From Sphingomonas psychrotolerans (GTDB lineage: Bacteria; Pseudomonadota; Alphaproteobacteria; Sphingomonadales; Sphingomonadaceae), in NCBI RefSeq assembly GCF_002796605.1, contig NZ_CP024923.1, positions 1,426,001-1,490,000 of the forward strand: a stretch of 64,000 bases of DNA, written 5' to 3'. Of the stretch, positions 56,084 to 64,000 are shown one piece after another. The notes beneath the pieces were generated by a model. The model saw only the letters and a list, made by a program, of their open reading frames with translations. It did no database searches and was not told the origin of the DNA. Each line of letters begins with the position of its first letter. Positions within the stretch are counted from its first letter, which is position 1. The position numbers and the translations under genes are program-made.

Positions 56084-57430
56084 GTGATCGAGCACGTCGC
56101 CATCATCGGCGCGGGGTTTTCGGGCACGCTGCAGGCGATCAACCTGCTCCGCCACGAAGGTCCGCGCGCCACGCTGATCGAGCGCGCGCCGGTGGCGGGC
56201 ACCGGCCTTGCCTATGGTGCCGCGCATCCGAGCCATGTGCTCAACGTCCGCGCCGGCAATATGAGCGCCTTTCCGGACGACCCCATGCACTTCGTCCGGT
56301 GGCTGGAGGCGCGCGGCGTGCAAAACGCACCTGCCGGGTTCATCCCGCGCACAATCTATGGCGAATATCTGCGCGAACTGCTCGAGGCGGCGCTGCGCGA
56401 CCCGAGCGGGCGCCTCACGCTCCTCCGCGACGAGGTTCAGGACGTCGAGCTGAACCATGGCGTCAGGGTCCACCTCCACGCCGGCACGCTCGAAGCAGAC
56501 GCCGCAGTGCTCGCGGTCGGCAATCTGCCGCCGCACGATCCGCCCGGGCTCGATCCGGAGATTCTCTCGGCGCGTCGATACAAGGGCGATCCGTGGGATG
56601 CTTCGGTGCCCGAGGATCTGGCGGCGCAAGACACGGTGCTGGTCATCGGCACCGGCCTGACGATGGTTGACGTCGTCCTTCTGCTCGACGCGCGCGGCTT
56701 TCGTGGCAAGATCGTCGCGCTCTCCCGCCGCGGGCTGCTCCCGCGCCCGCACGGACCCGGCGTCGAGGGGCAGAAGATCGACGAGCGCCCTGCCACCATC
56801 GCCTCGGGCCTCCTTCAGTCGGTCCGCAGCCGTAGCGAGGGGATCGGCTGGCGCAACGCTGTCGACGAACTGCGTCCCTTCACCCAGGCGATGTGGGGCA
56901 ATGCCAGCGACGCCGAGCGCGGGCGCTTCCTGCGCCATCTTCGCCCGTGGTGGGACGTCCACCGCCACCGCCTCGCGCCCGAGGTATACGCCCGGTTGAT
57001 GGCGGTGATCGGGCGCGGGCAGCTCGAAGTAATCGCCGGCAAGACTCTCGGCTTCGACGAGCGCGCCGACGGTATCCATGTCGAATTCCGCCGCCGCGGC
57101 GCAGGCGCTGTCGAGACGCTGGTCGCCCAGCGGATCGTCAATTGCACCGGTCCGCTCGGCGACCTCGCCCGCACGCAGGAGCCTTTGCTCCAGAGGCTCG
57201 CCGCGCGCGGACTGATCCGCCCCGACGCCGCGCATCTGGGCATCGATGTCGACAATCAGGGCCAGACGATCAATGCCGATGGCCGGCCCAACCCCGATCT
57301 CTACGCGCTGGGACCGATGACTCGCGGCGCCTTTTGGGAGATCGTCGCGGTGCCCGACATCCGCACCCAGACGTGGAACGTCGCCCGCCGCCTGTCGAAC
57401 GCGCATTGGGTCGGCGGCGAAGGGCTGTAG
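56084..57430 (+). CDS. FAD/NAD(P)-binding protein (COG4529-like)
   Basis: The 448-residue protein opens with a dinucleotide fold VAIIGAGFSGTLQAINLL and a second nucleotide site in VLVIGTGLTMVDVVLLLDARG (about 190-210). GLAYGAAHPSHVLNVRAGNM matches the FAD-NAD(P)-binding family of COG4529. The start is a GTG at 56084. Relatives include flavin monooxygenase-like and hydroxyacylglutathione-type proteins with unclear substrates. It sits directly after the DUF6356 gene. Confidence 0.82.
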   Translation: MIEHVAIIGAGFSGTLQAINLLRHEGPRATLIERAPVAGTGLAYGAAHPSHVLNVRAGNMSAFPDDPMHFVRWLEARGVQNAPAGFIPRTIYGEYLRELLEAALRDPSGRLTLLRDEVQDVELNHGVRVHLHAGTLEADAAVLAVGNLPPHDPPGLDPEILSARRYKGDPWDASVPEDLAAQDTVLVIGTGLTMVDVVLLLDARGFRGKIVALSRRGLLPRPHGPGVEGQKIDERPATIASGLLQSVRSRSEGIGWRNAVDELRPFTQAMWGNASDAERGRFLRHLRPWWDVHRHRLAPEVYARLMAVIGRGQLEVIAGKTLGFDERADGIHVEFRRRGAGAVETLVAQRIVNCTGPLGDLARTQEPLLQRLAARGLIRPDAAHLGIDVDNQGQTINADGRPNPDLYALGPMTRGAFWEIVAVPDIRTQTWNVARRLSNAHWVGGEGL

Positions 57431-57475
57431 CCCGGGTGAGGCAAAGCGGAGCCCAACACACCCCGCCCGAGATTG

Positions 57476-57489
57476 GTATCAATTGACAC
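57476..57489. promoter_or_regulatory. Palindrome overlapping the hppD promoter
   Basis: GTATCAATTGACAC is a near-perfect 14-bp palindrome with mismatches only at the third position from each end. It overlaps the predicted -35 box. It is a candidate repressor site for tyrosine-catabolism control (for example IclR- or Lrp-type); no regulator gene is adjacent. Confidence 0.45.
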
Positions 57490-57511
57490 TATATGGCCGC
57501 AGGCGTATCTG
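57483..57511 (+). promoter_or_regulatory. hppD promoter, predicted near-leaderless transcript
   Basis: TTGACA at 57483-57488 is spaced 17 bases from TATCTG at 57506-57511. The start codon at 57518 is only seven bases beyond the -10, so transcription would begin at or next to the ATG, and no Shine-Dalgarno site is visible. Confidence 0.5.
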
Positions 57512-57517
57512 CGCTCC

Positions 57518-58555
57518 ATGACCGATCCTGCAAATCCGCTTGGCCTCAACGGCTTCGAGTTCGTCGAATTCACTTCGCCCGATCCGCTGGCGATGGCGCG
57601 CCAGTTCGAGCAGCTCGGCTTCGTGCCGACCCACCGGCACCTCACCAAGAACATCACGCGCTACAAGCAGGGCCGCATCAACCTGATGCTCAACCGCGAC
57701 GCCGATGGCCGCGTCGCGCAGTTCCGCAACGAGCATGGCGCCTCGGCCAGCGCGATGGCGTTTCGCGTCGCCGATCCGGCCAAGGCGATGGAATGGGCGC
57801 TCGCCCACGGCGCCCAGCCTACCGACGAGGACGACACCGTCATCACCGGCATCGGCGGCTCGTATCTCTATTTCATTCAGGACGGCATCGATCTTTACGC
57901 CGACTGGGCCGAGATCCCCGGTTGGCAGCAGGCCGAGGCCGAGAACAATGTCGGACTCGATCTGCTCGATCATCTCACCCACAATGTGCGCCGCGGCCAG
58001 ATGCGGGTGTGGTCGGAATTCTACAAGACGCTGTTCGGCTTCGAGGAGCAGAAATATTTCGACATCAAGGGCCAGGCGACCGGGCTGTTCAGCCAGGCGA
58101 TGATCGCGCCCGACAAGGCGATCCGCATCCCCTTGAACGAGAGCCAGGACGACAAGAGCCAGATCGAGGAGTTCATCCGCGAATATCATGGCGAAGGCAT
58201 CCAGCACCTCGCACTGACCACGCCCGACATCTTCGACACCGTCGAGCGTCTGCGCGCCCGCGGCGTCCGGCTGCAGGACACGATCGAGACCTATTACGAG
58301 CTTGTCGACAAACGCGTCCCCGGCCACGGCGAGGATCTCGAGCGCCTTCGCAAGAACCGCATCCTGATCGACGGCAATGTCGGCGAGGAAGGCCTGCTGC
58401 TCCAGATCTTCACCGAGAACATGTTCGGCCCGATTTTCTTCGAGATCATCCAGCGCAAGGGCAATGAAGGCTTCGGCAACGGCAATTTCCAGGCGCTGTT
58501 CGAGAGCATCGAGCTCGACCAGATCCGCCGCGGCGTGATCAAGGTCGACGCCTGA
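57518..58555 (+). CDS. hppD: 4-hydroxyphenylpyruvate dioxygenase
   Basis: HppD converts 4-hydroxyphenylpyruvate to homogentisate in tyrosine breakdown. The 345-residue two-barrel protein has the iron ligands His152 (LDHLTHNV), His230 (GIQHLAL) and Glu309 (FFEIIQRKG). I chose the ATG at 57518; a TTG- or GTG-initiated extension would include the promoter. hmgA, the next pathway enzyme, follows after a REP-like pair. Confidence 0.96.
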   Translation: MTDPANPLGLNGFEFVEFTSPDPLAMARQFEQLGFVPTHRHLTKNITRYKQGRINLMLNRDADGRVAQFRNEHGASASAMAFRVADPAKAMEWALAHGAQPTDEDDTVITGIGGSYLYFIQDGIDLYADWAEIPGWQQAEAENNVGLDLLDHLTHNVRRGQMRVWSEFYKTLFGFEEQKYFDIKGQATGLFSQAMIAPDKAIRIPLNESQDDKSQIEEFIREYHGEGIQHLALTTPDIFDTVERLRARGVRLQDTIETYYELVDKRVPGHGEDLERLRKNRILIDGNVGEEGLLLQIFTENMFGPIFFEIIQRKGNEGFGNGNFQALFESIELDQIRRGVIKVDA

Positions 58556-58556
58556 C

Positions 58557-58632
58557 CATCACCCCGGCAAACGCGGGGTCTCGTGCGGCAGGAATGGCCT
58601 CCTGAGATCCCGGCTTTCGCCGGGATGACCGA
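58557..58632. repeat. Paired REP-like palindromes between hppD and hmgA
   Basis: A left unit (CATCACCCCGGCAAACGCGG, more diverged) and a right unit CCCGGCTTTCGCCGGGATGACC face each other. This is the third copy of the same pair in the window. Sitting inside a pathway operon, it could modulate mRNA stability between the two genes. Confidence 0.7.
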
Positions 58633-58665
58633 CGGAGACAGGACAGCCAAATCCGAGGACCCAGA

Positions 58666-59943
58666 ATGACCGACTATTTCCCCGGCTTCGGCAACCATGT
58701 CTCGACCGAGGCCGTTCCCGGCGCCCTCCCCGTCGGCCGCAACAGCCCTCAGCGGCCCGCTTTCGGGCTCTATGCCGAGCAACTCTCAGGCACCGCGTTC
58801 ACCGCACCGCGGCACGAGAATCGCCGCTCGTGGCTCTATCGGTTGCGCCCATCTGCCGAGCACCCACCCTACACGGCCTACGAGGGCGCGAAGAACTTCG
58901 CCCTTGGCAGGGCACACGGCCCACTCGCCCCCAACCGGCTACGCTGGGATCCGATCCCCGCCCCGATCGAACCCACCGATCTGATCGACGGCATGATCAC
59001 CATGCTCGCCAACCGCGATCCCGCCGATCTCGAGGGCGTCGCGGTGCACCTCTATGCCGCCAACAAGGACATGGGCGCGCGGGCCTTCGTCGACGCCGAC
59101 GGCGAGCTGCTGTTCATCCCGCAGGCGGGCCGGCTCCAGCTGCTCACCGAACTCGGCCGGATCGATATCGCGCCCGGCCAGATCGCGCTCATACCCCGAG
59201 GCGTGAAGTTCCGTGCGCTGCTCCCCGATGGCGAGGCGCACGGTTACGTCGCCGAGAATCACGGCGCGCTGTTCCGGCTGCCCGACCTGGGACCGATCGG
59301 CGCCAACGGGCTGGCCAATCCGCGCGATTTCGAAACCCCCGCCGCGTGGTTCGAGGATCGCGACGAACCGTTCGAGATTGTGCAAAAGTCGTTGGGAAGT
59401 CTGTGGACAACTACGCTCGACCATAGCCCGCTCGACGTGGTGGCGTGGCACGGCAATTTCGCGCCGTGGCGCTACGATCTGGCGCGGTTCAACACGATCA
59501 ACACGGTGAGCTTCGACCATCCCGATCCGTCGATTTTCACCGTGCTCACCTCGCCCAGCGACGTGCCCGGCCGCGCCAATGCGGATTTCGTGATCTTCCC
59601 GCCGCGCTGGATGGTCGCGGAAGACAGCTTCCGCCCGCCCTGGTTCCACCGCAACGTGATGAGCGAAGCGATGGGGCTGATCCACGGCGCCTATGACGCG
59701 AAAGCGGAAGGCTTCGCGCCCGGCGGTCTCTCGCTGCATAATCTGATGTCGGGCCACGGGCCGGATGTCGCCAGCTGGGAGGGCGCGAGCAACGCCGATT
59801 TAAAGCCGCACAAGATCGAAGGCACGATGGCGTTCATGATCGAGACCTGCTGGCCGTATCGACCGACGGCGTTCGCGCTGGAGCGCGCCCAGCCGGACTA
59901 CGACGCCGCGTGGCAGGGCTTCCCCAAGGCGAAACTGCCTTGA
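58666..59943 (+). CDS. hmgA: Homogentisate 1,2-dioxygenase
   Basis: HmgA opens the homogentisate ring to maleylacetoacetate. The 425-residue protein has [19 protein letters not shown] at the start and the iron site in [14 protein letters not shown] (His and Glu) plus the histidines of [11 protein letters not shown]. The length is normal. The following isomerase and fumarylacetoacetase genes are not in this window; a Rieske protein and isovaleryl-CoA dehydrogenase come next instead. Confidence 0.96.
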   Translation: MTDYFPGFGNHVSTEAVPGALPVGRNSPQRPAFGLYAEQLSGTAFTAPRHENRRSWLYRLRPSAEHPPYTAYEGAKNFALGRAHGPLAPNRLRWDPIPAPIEPTDLIDGMITMLANRDPADLEGVAVHLYAANKDMGARAFVDADGELLFIPQAGRLQLLTELGRIDIAPGQIALIPRGVKFRALLPDGEAHGYVAENHGALFRLPDLGPIGANGLANPRDFETPAAWFEDRDEPFEIVQKSLGSLWTTTLDHSPLDVVAWHGNFAPWRYDLARFNTINTVSFDHPDPSIFTVLTSPSDVPGRANADFVIFPPRWMVAEDSFRPPWFHRNVMSEAMGLIHGAYDAKAEGFAPGGLSLHNLMSGHGPDVASWEGASNADLKPHKIEGTMAFMIETCWPYRPTAFALERAQPDYDAAWQGFPKAKLP

Positions 59944-59970
59944 CCCTCTCGGGCACGGGGAGGAACTGAC

Positions 59971-60324
59971 CTGGAACGTCTCACCAAGACTCCCCCCAAC
60001 GTCACTCTCGGCCCGCTCGACATCGTCGTCGACGGCCGCGCCCGCGGGTTTGTGCTCGAGATGCGCGCCGGACGCTTCCATGGCTTCGTCGTGCGTCGCG
60101 GCGAGCAGGTCCATGGCTATGTCGACCGCTGCCCGCATATGGGGCTGCCGCTCGCGCGCGATCTCGACGAATATGTCACGCCGAACGGCGATTTGCTGAT
60201 GTGCTCGTGGCACGGCGCGATGTTCCGCATCGAAGACGGCTTCTGCGTGGGCGGCCCTTGCAGCGGCGCGCGGCTCCAGCTCTGGCCAGTGGCAGTGAGG
60301 GACAGAATGATCGTCACCGCCTGA
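59971..60324 (+). CDS. Rieske [2Fe-2S] protein, start codon uncertain
   Basis: A small Rieske protein with ligands in DRCPHMGLPLA and LLMCSWHGAMF. Homology-like sequence (GPLDIVVDGRARGFVLEMRAG) extends upstream of the only ordinary starts, a GTG at 60052 and an ATG at 60061. The frame is open back to the hmgA stop with no ATG, GTG or TTG, but a CTG at 59971 follows AGGA by six bases. I annotate the CTG as the likely start (117 residues); a start at 60052 would give 90 residues. It may pass electrons to an unlinked oxygenase. Confidence 0.65.
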   Translation: MERLTKTPPNVTLGPLDIVVDGRARGFVLEMRAGRFHGFVVRRGEQVHGYVDRCPHMGLPLARDLDEYVTPNGDLLMCSWHGAMFRIEDGFCVGGPCSGARLQLWPVAVRDRMIVTA

Positions 60325-60405
60325 CCGCTTGCGAACGGCTGCGAGATCGGCGAAAAGCGACGCAAATAGGACAGCATTGCTGACACGTTCTCAAGGAGAG
60401 GCAAT

Positions 60406-61557
60406 ATGGAACCCACGCTCGATTTCGGTCTCGGCGAGACCGCCGACATGATCCGCGAGACCACGCAGCGCTTCGCCACCGACAAGATCGCGCCGCTGGC
60501 GGCGAAGATCGACGCCGAGGACTGGTTCCCGCGCGAGCTGTGGCCGGCAATGGGCGAGCTGGGCCTCCACGGGATCACCGTCGAGGAGGAATATGGCGGG
60601 CTGGGGCTCGGCTATCTCGAGCATGTCGTCGCCTGCGAGGAAATCTCGCGGGCCTCCGCCTCGATCGGGCTCAGCTACGGCGCGCATTCGAACCTGTGCG
60701 TCAACCAGATCGGCCGCTGGGCGAGCCCTGAGCAAAAGGCCAAATACCTTCCAAGGCTGATCTCCGGCGAGCATATCGGCAGCCTGGCCATGTCCGAAGC
60801 CGGCGCCGGATCGGACGTCGTCTCGATGAAGCTGCGCGCCGAGAAGACCACCGATGGCTATGTCCTCAACGGCACCAAATTCTGGATCACCAACGCGGCT
60901 TATGCCGACACGCTCGTCGTCTATGCCAAGACCGGCGAAGGTTCGCGCGGGATCACCACCTTCCTGATCGAGAAGGGCATGCCCGGCTTCTCGATCGGCC
61001 AGAAGATCGACAAGATGGGGATGCGCGGCTCGCCCACTGCCGAACTCGTGTTCAACGACTGCGAGGTCTCCGACGCGCAAGTGATGGGCCCGCTCAATGG
61101 CGGCGTCGGCGTGCTGATGTCGGGGCTCGATTACGAGCGCACCGTGCTCGCGGGGATCCAGCTCGGGATCATGCAGGCATGCCTCGACGTCGTGTTGCCC
61201 TATCTTCGCGAGCGCAAGCAGTTCGGCCAGCCGATCGGGCACTTCCAGCTGATGCAGGCCAAGGTGGCGGACATGTACGTCGCGCTCAATTCGGCGCGGG
61301 CCTATGTCTACACGGTGGCGAAGAATTGCGACGCCGGCCGCACCACCCGGTTCGATGCCGCGGGTGCGATCCTGCTCGCGTCCGAGAACGCCGTTAAGGT
61401 GTCGCTCGAGGCGATCCAGGCGCTGGGCGGCGCGGGCTATACCAAGGATTGGCCGGTCGAGCGCTTCGCCCGCGACGCCAAATTGCTCGATATCGGCGCG
61501 GGGACCAACGAGATCCGGCGGATGCTGATCGGCCGCGAGTTGATCGGCGCCGCGTGA
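60406..61557 (+). CDS. Isovaleryl-CoA dehydrogenase
   Basis: An acyl-CoA dehydrogenase of 383 residues, most like the isovaleryl-CoA enzyme of leucine catabolism. [33 protein letters not shown] (FAD-binding) and [11 protein letters not shown] are typical. The catalytic glutamate is in the position of the isovaleryl subgroup, Glu244 in [15 protein letters not shown] precedes the ATG. No carboxylase genes of the leucine pathway follow here; a small membrane gene overlaps the stop instead. The name liuA/ivd is used in relatives. Confidence 0.9.
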   Translation: MEPTLDFGLGETADMIRETTQRFATDKIAPLAAKIDAEDWFPRELWPAMGELGLHGITVEEEYGGLGLGYLEHVVACEEISRASASIGLSYGAHSNLCVNQIGRWASPEQKAKYLPRLISGEHIGSLAMSEAGAGSDVVSMKLRAEKTTDGYVLNGTKFWITNAAYADTLVVYAKTGEGSRGITTFLIEKGMPGFSIGQKIDKMGMRGSPTAELVFNDCEVSDAQVMGPLNGGVGVLMSGLDYERTVLAGIQLGIMQACLDVVLPYLRERKQFGQPIGHFQLMQAKVADMYVALNSARAYVYTVAKNCDAGRTTRFDAAGAILLASENAVKVSLEAIQALGGAGYTKDWPVERFARDAKLLDIGAGTNEIRRMLIGRELIGAA

Positions 61558-61922
61558 AGCTATTGCGCATCCTCTCCGTCCTCGCCGCGCTGCTGGTGAT
61601 GACAGGCGAAGGCTATCGCTCCTGGGGCGCGGGCCGCCCGGCGGTATTCTGGATGGACGACATGCTCGCGGGTACGATGATGATCGCCGCTGCCTTTCTC
61701 GTCGGCCGCCCGACCTTCGCCACGCACAGCTTTTTCTCCGCGGCGTGGGGCGTGGCGGTCGGGATGCTGTATGGCAGTTTCTTCGGCAAACTCTACGACC
61801 CCGCGAGCGCCAACCCCGGCAACTTCTCGATCGGCGTACTGACCTGGTTGCTCGGGCTCGCCTTCATCCTGTCGATCGCAGGGCTGATCGCCAGCATTCT
61901 GCTCCCCAATCCGCGGCGCTGA
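61554..61922 (+). CDS. Small integral membrane protein coupled to the dehydrogenase gene
   Basis: The 122-residue protein has about four hydrophobic segments (about 3-18, 36-52, 60-78 and 93-115). It starts with a GTG overlapping the isovaleryl-CoA dehydrogenase stop (GTGA), so it is translationally coupled. No family is recognised. I have seen such small membrane genes beside leucine-catabolism genes in sphingomonads, but the role is unknown. Confidence 0.72.
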   Translation: MKLLRILSVLAALLVMTGEGYRSWGAGRPAVFWMDDMLAGTMMIAAAFLVGRPTFATHSFFSAAWGVAVGMLYGSFFGKLYDPASANPGNFSIGVLTWLLGLAFILSIAGLIASILLPNPRR

Positions 61923-61949
61923 GCTCCCGCTCCCTTTAGGAGAGGGACT

Positions 61950-63125
61950 TTATCGAAACAGCTTCAGATCGATCGCTTCGCCCATCAGGGTCTCGCCGCG
62001 TCCATCCGGATGCAGATTGTCGCCGCCCTGCAGCTTCGCCGCCAGCCGTTTCGGATTGGCGGGATCGGCGACCACTTTCTCCATGTCGATCACGGCATCG
62101 AACATCCTCGAGGCGCGGATCCACTGGTTCACCCGCACCCGCATCGCCTCGCCCGCGGGCGTCTGATACATCGCGCCCTCATAGGGCAGGATCGTCATCG
62201 CATAGACCTTGATCCCGCGCTCGTGCGCCCGCAACGCGAGCTGCTTATACCCCGAAATGAGCTGGTCGCCGGTGATCGTCGGGCGCACCGTGCCATTCAC
62301 TTCGCGCCCCGAATTGCCGATATCGTTGATCCCTTCCAGCAGCACGACATGACTGACGCCCGGCACCGCGAGTACGTCGCGGTCGAAGCGTGCCAGCGCG
62401 CTCGGGCCAGTGCCGTGCGCGAGGATGCGATTGCCCGAGATCGCCTGCGTCACCACCACATGCGGCTTTCCCGCCGCCGCCAGCCGCCGCGCGAGGACGT
62501 CGCCCCAGCGGCAGCGCGGCATCGCATCGTTGGCGCAACCGACATTGTCGGTGATCGAATCACCGAACGCGACGATCACCGGGCGCGGCTTCTCGCTCAG
62601 CACGTCGAGCCCGGCGATCAGCGGGCGCAGCCGCCACTTTTCCGCCGGCACGAAATCCTCGGCGGTATGATCGCCGGGCGCGGAGATCAAAGTCTGCTGC
62701 CCGACTACGTCATGGACCGTGTTGGGCTGGACGGCCTCGGGAAAGAACAGCGACACCTCGACCAGGTCGAACGCCTTGACCGGCAGCGCCACCGGATCGC
62801 TGACCAAAGGCGCACCCTCGGGGACGCGCACCGAGGCTTGTCCCCCAAAAGTCACCCGTACCGCCTTGCCGCCGGGGAGCCGCACGGTCGCGGCGCCGAT
62901 CGTCAGCGCCGACCCGTAGTCATTGGCGAGCCGCAGCCGGAGTTGCCCCCCGCCCGCTCCGACCCGCACCGCCGAGCGGATCGTGACATTGCCGAGCGTC
63001 TTCACCTGATCGGCGGGCGCCTGCCACATGCTAGCGGTCCAGGCGCGGGTCCAGCGGTCGCCCGCCGGCGCGGCCGCTACCAGCAACAGCGCAGCCGTCG
63101 CCGCGACGAACTTGATCCCCCGCAT
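61950..63125 (-). CDS. Secreted SGNH/GDSL hydrolase
   Basis: The 391-residue protein has a signal peptide (about 1-22, FVAATAALLLVAAAPAG). A beta-rich N-terminal domain (about 30-175) precedes an SGNH esterase domain with IVAFGDSITDNVG (nucleophile Ser), a Gly in ISGNRIL, Asn in LLEGINDIGNSG and the Asp-x-x-His of GGDNLHPDG. It is periplasmic or secreted and probably deacylates a carbohydrate ester; the substrate is unknown. It lies 12 bases downstream of the M13 peptidase gene on the same strand. Confidence 0.9.
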   Translation of the reverse strand: MRGIKFVAATAALLLVAAAPAGDRWTRAWTASMWQAPADQVKTLGNVTIRSAVRVGAGGGQLRLRLANDYGSALTIGAATVRLPGGKAVRVTFGGQASVRVPEGAPLVSDPVALPVKAFDLVEVSLFFPEAVQPNTVHDVVGQQTLISAPGDHTAEDFVPAEKWRLRPLIAGLDVLSEKPRPVIVAFGDSITDNVGCANDAMPRCRWGDVLARRLAAAGKPHVVVTQAISGNRILAHGTGPSALARFDRDVLAVPGVSHVVLLEGINDIGNSGREVNGTVRPTITGDQLISGYKQLALRAHERGIKVYAMTILPYEGAMYQTPAGEAMRVRVNQWIRASRMFDAVIDMEKVVADPANPKRLAAKLQGGDNLHPDGRGETLMGEAIDLKLFR

Positions 63126-63137
63126 CGCCGCCTCTCC

Positions 63138-64000
63138 TTACCAGACCTTCACGCGCTGCTCGGGCGTCAGGAACAATTTCTGCCCCGCCGCCACGCCGAA
63201 CGCCGGATACCAGGCATCGAGATTGCGCACCGTCTGGGCACGCCAGCGGGCCGGCGCATGGGCATCGGTGGCGATCCGCGCGCGCAGCGCCTGTTCGCGC
63301 GATTTATCGCGCCACGCCTGGGCATAAGCGAGGAAGAAGCGCTGATCGCCGGTCAGCCCGCCGATCACCGGCGGCTCCTTGCCGCCCAGCGAAGCACGAT
63401 AGGCCTCGTACGCCGCGGTGAGCCCGGCGACGTCGGCGATGTTCTCGCTGAGCGTCTGCTGGCCCTTGAGGTGCAGCCCCGGCAGCGCTTCATAAGCGTC
63501 ATATTGTGCCGCCAGCGCCTTGCCGCTCGCCTTGAAGCGCGCGAGATCGGCGGGAGTCCACCAGTTGCGCAGCCGCCCGCTCGCGTCGAAGTTCGCGCCG
63601 AGATCGTCGAAGCTGTGGCTGATCTCGTGCCCGATCACCGCGCCGATCGCCCCGTAATTGGCCGCAGCATCGGCGCCCGGATCGTAGAACGGCACCTGCA
63701 GGATCGCGGCGGGGAAATTGAGCGCGTTTTGCAGCGGCAGATTGACTGCGTTGACGGTCTGCGGAGTCATCCACCATTCGCCGCGATCCACCGGCTTGCC
63801 GAGCTTGGCGAGCTGGTGGCGATATTCGGCGAGCTGCGCGCGGCGCAGATTGCCGACCGGATCATCGGCCTTCACTTCTAGCCCGGCGTAACTGCGCCAG
63901 GTCTCCGGATAACCGATTCCGACCTGCATCCCGGCGATCTTCTTGCGCGCTTCGGCCTTGGTCGGCTCGGCCATCCATGGCAGCGCCGCGACGCGCTTGT
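63138..64000 (-). CDS. M13 family metallopeptidase, partial (5-prime end outside window)
   Basis: The C-terminal ~287 residues of a neprilysin-like zinc peptidase are visible. The zinc motif HEISH lies in GAVIGHEISHSFDD, and the third ligand Glu is in ENIADVAGL. NAVNLPLQNALNFPAAILQ and the terminal VRNLDAWYPAFGV segment are typical. The frame is open to the window edge, so the signal sequence and first half are missing. It likely acts in the periplasm on peptides and probably shares a transcript with the SGNH hydrolase gene. Confidence 0.92.
   Translation of the reverse strand, partial: KRVAALPWMAEPTKAEARKKIAGMQVGIGYPETWRSYAGLEVKADDPVGNLRRAQLAEYRHQLAKLGKPVDRGEWWMTPQTVNAVNLPLQNALNFPAAILQVPFYDPGADAAANYGAIGAVIGHEISHSFDDLGANFDASGRLRNWWTPADLARFKASGKALAAQYDAYEALPGLHLKGQQTLSENIADVAGLTAAYEAYRASLGGKEPPVIGGLTGDQRFFLAYAQAWRDKSREQALRARIATDAHAPARWRAQTVRNLDAWYPAFGVAAGQKLFLTPEQRVKVW

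Overview
The window is a GC-rich, densely packed chromosomal segment of an alphaproteobacterium, almost certainly a sphingomonad (Sphingomonas or a close relative). This rests on the lexA gene with an alphaproteobacterial GTTC-N7-GTTC SOS box, small families typical of the group (DUF6356, DUF2336, CC0125/CC1285 lipoprotein, DOMON-like), a dispersed REP-like palindrome family, and gene content (sdhE-mfd, recG). No taxonomic search could be run.

Layout. 1-2200: a GbsR/MarR-type regulator with its probable operators, small membrane proteins and an Asp/Glu racemase. 2300-7620: a tight run trpD-trpC-moaC-pilZ-moeA-lexA (tryptophan, molybdenum cofactor, SOS). 7600-12570: comEC, gltX, gltA. 12590-19450: DUF1801 protein, LysR regulator, small secreted protein, an odd histidine kinase with a DUF2336 partner, a nucleotidyltransferase-like membrane protein and a NamZ-like protein. 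19500-27700: DOMON-like protein, tyrS, a PilZ protein, recG, sdhE, mfd. 27770-32210: a small protein, a GGDEF/EAL protein, moaA-nadK and tRNA-Asn. 32210-34150: a degraded island just downstream of tRNA-Asn, holding broken phage-like genes, a methyltransferase, and the 3-prime stub of yjbQ. 34150-42515: purine salvage pair, lipoprotein, secA, an 11-bp tandem repeat array, a TonB-domain protein and argJ. 42990-54040: a complete assimilatory nitrate cluster. 54040-57430: MHS transporter, DUF6356 protein, FAD protein. 57470-61920: tyrosine catabolism (hppD, hmgA), a Rieske protein, isovaleryl-CoA dehydrogenase. 61950-64000: SGNH hydrolase and a partial M13 peptidase.

How genes work together. The nitrate cluster joins sensing (nasS, nasT), uptake (narK-like MFS and a porin), reduction (nasA, nirB, nirD) and siroheme synthesis (cobA). 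moaA, moaC and moeA elsewhere in the window make the molybdenum cofactor nasA needs. The two transcription units of the cluster each begin with a hexaloop hairpin of the ANTAR-target type followed by a strong intrinsic terminator, so NasT is predicted to antiterminate both. nirB carries a one-base frameshift in a five-base homopolymer, so in this assembly the nitrite reductase is broken or the base call is wrong.

Best leads: the helically phased 11-bp repeat array (40136-40302), the paired ANTAR leaders, the tRNA-Asn island that truncates yjbQ, and a histidine kinase whose phosphoacceptor histidine is replaced by arginine.
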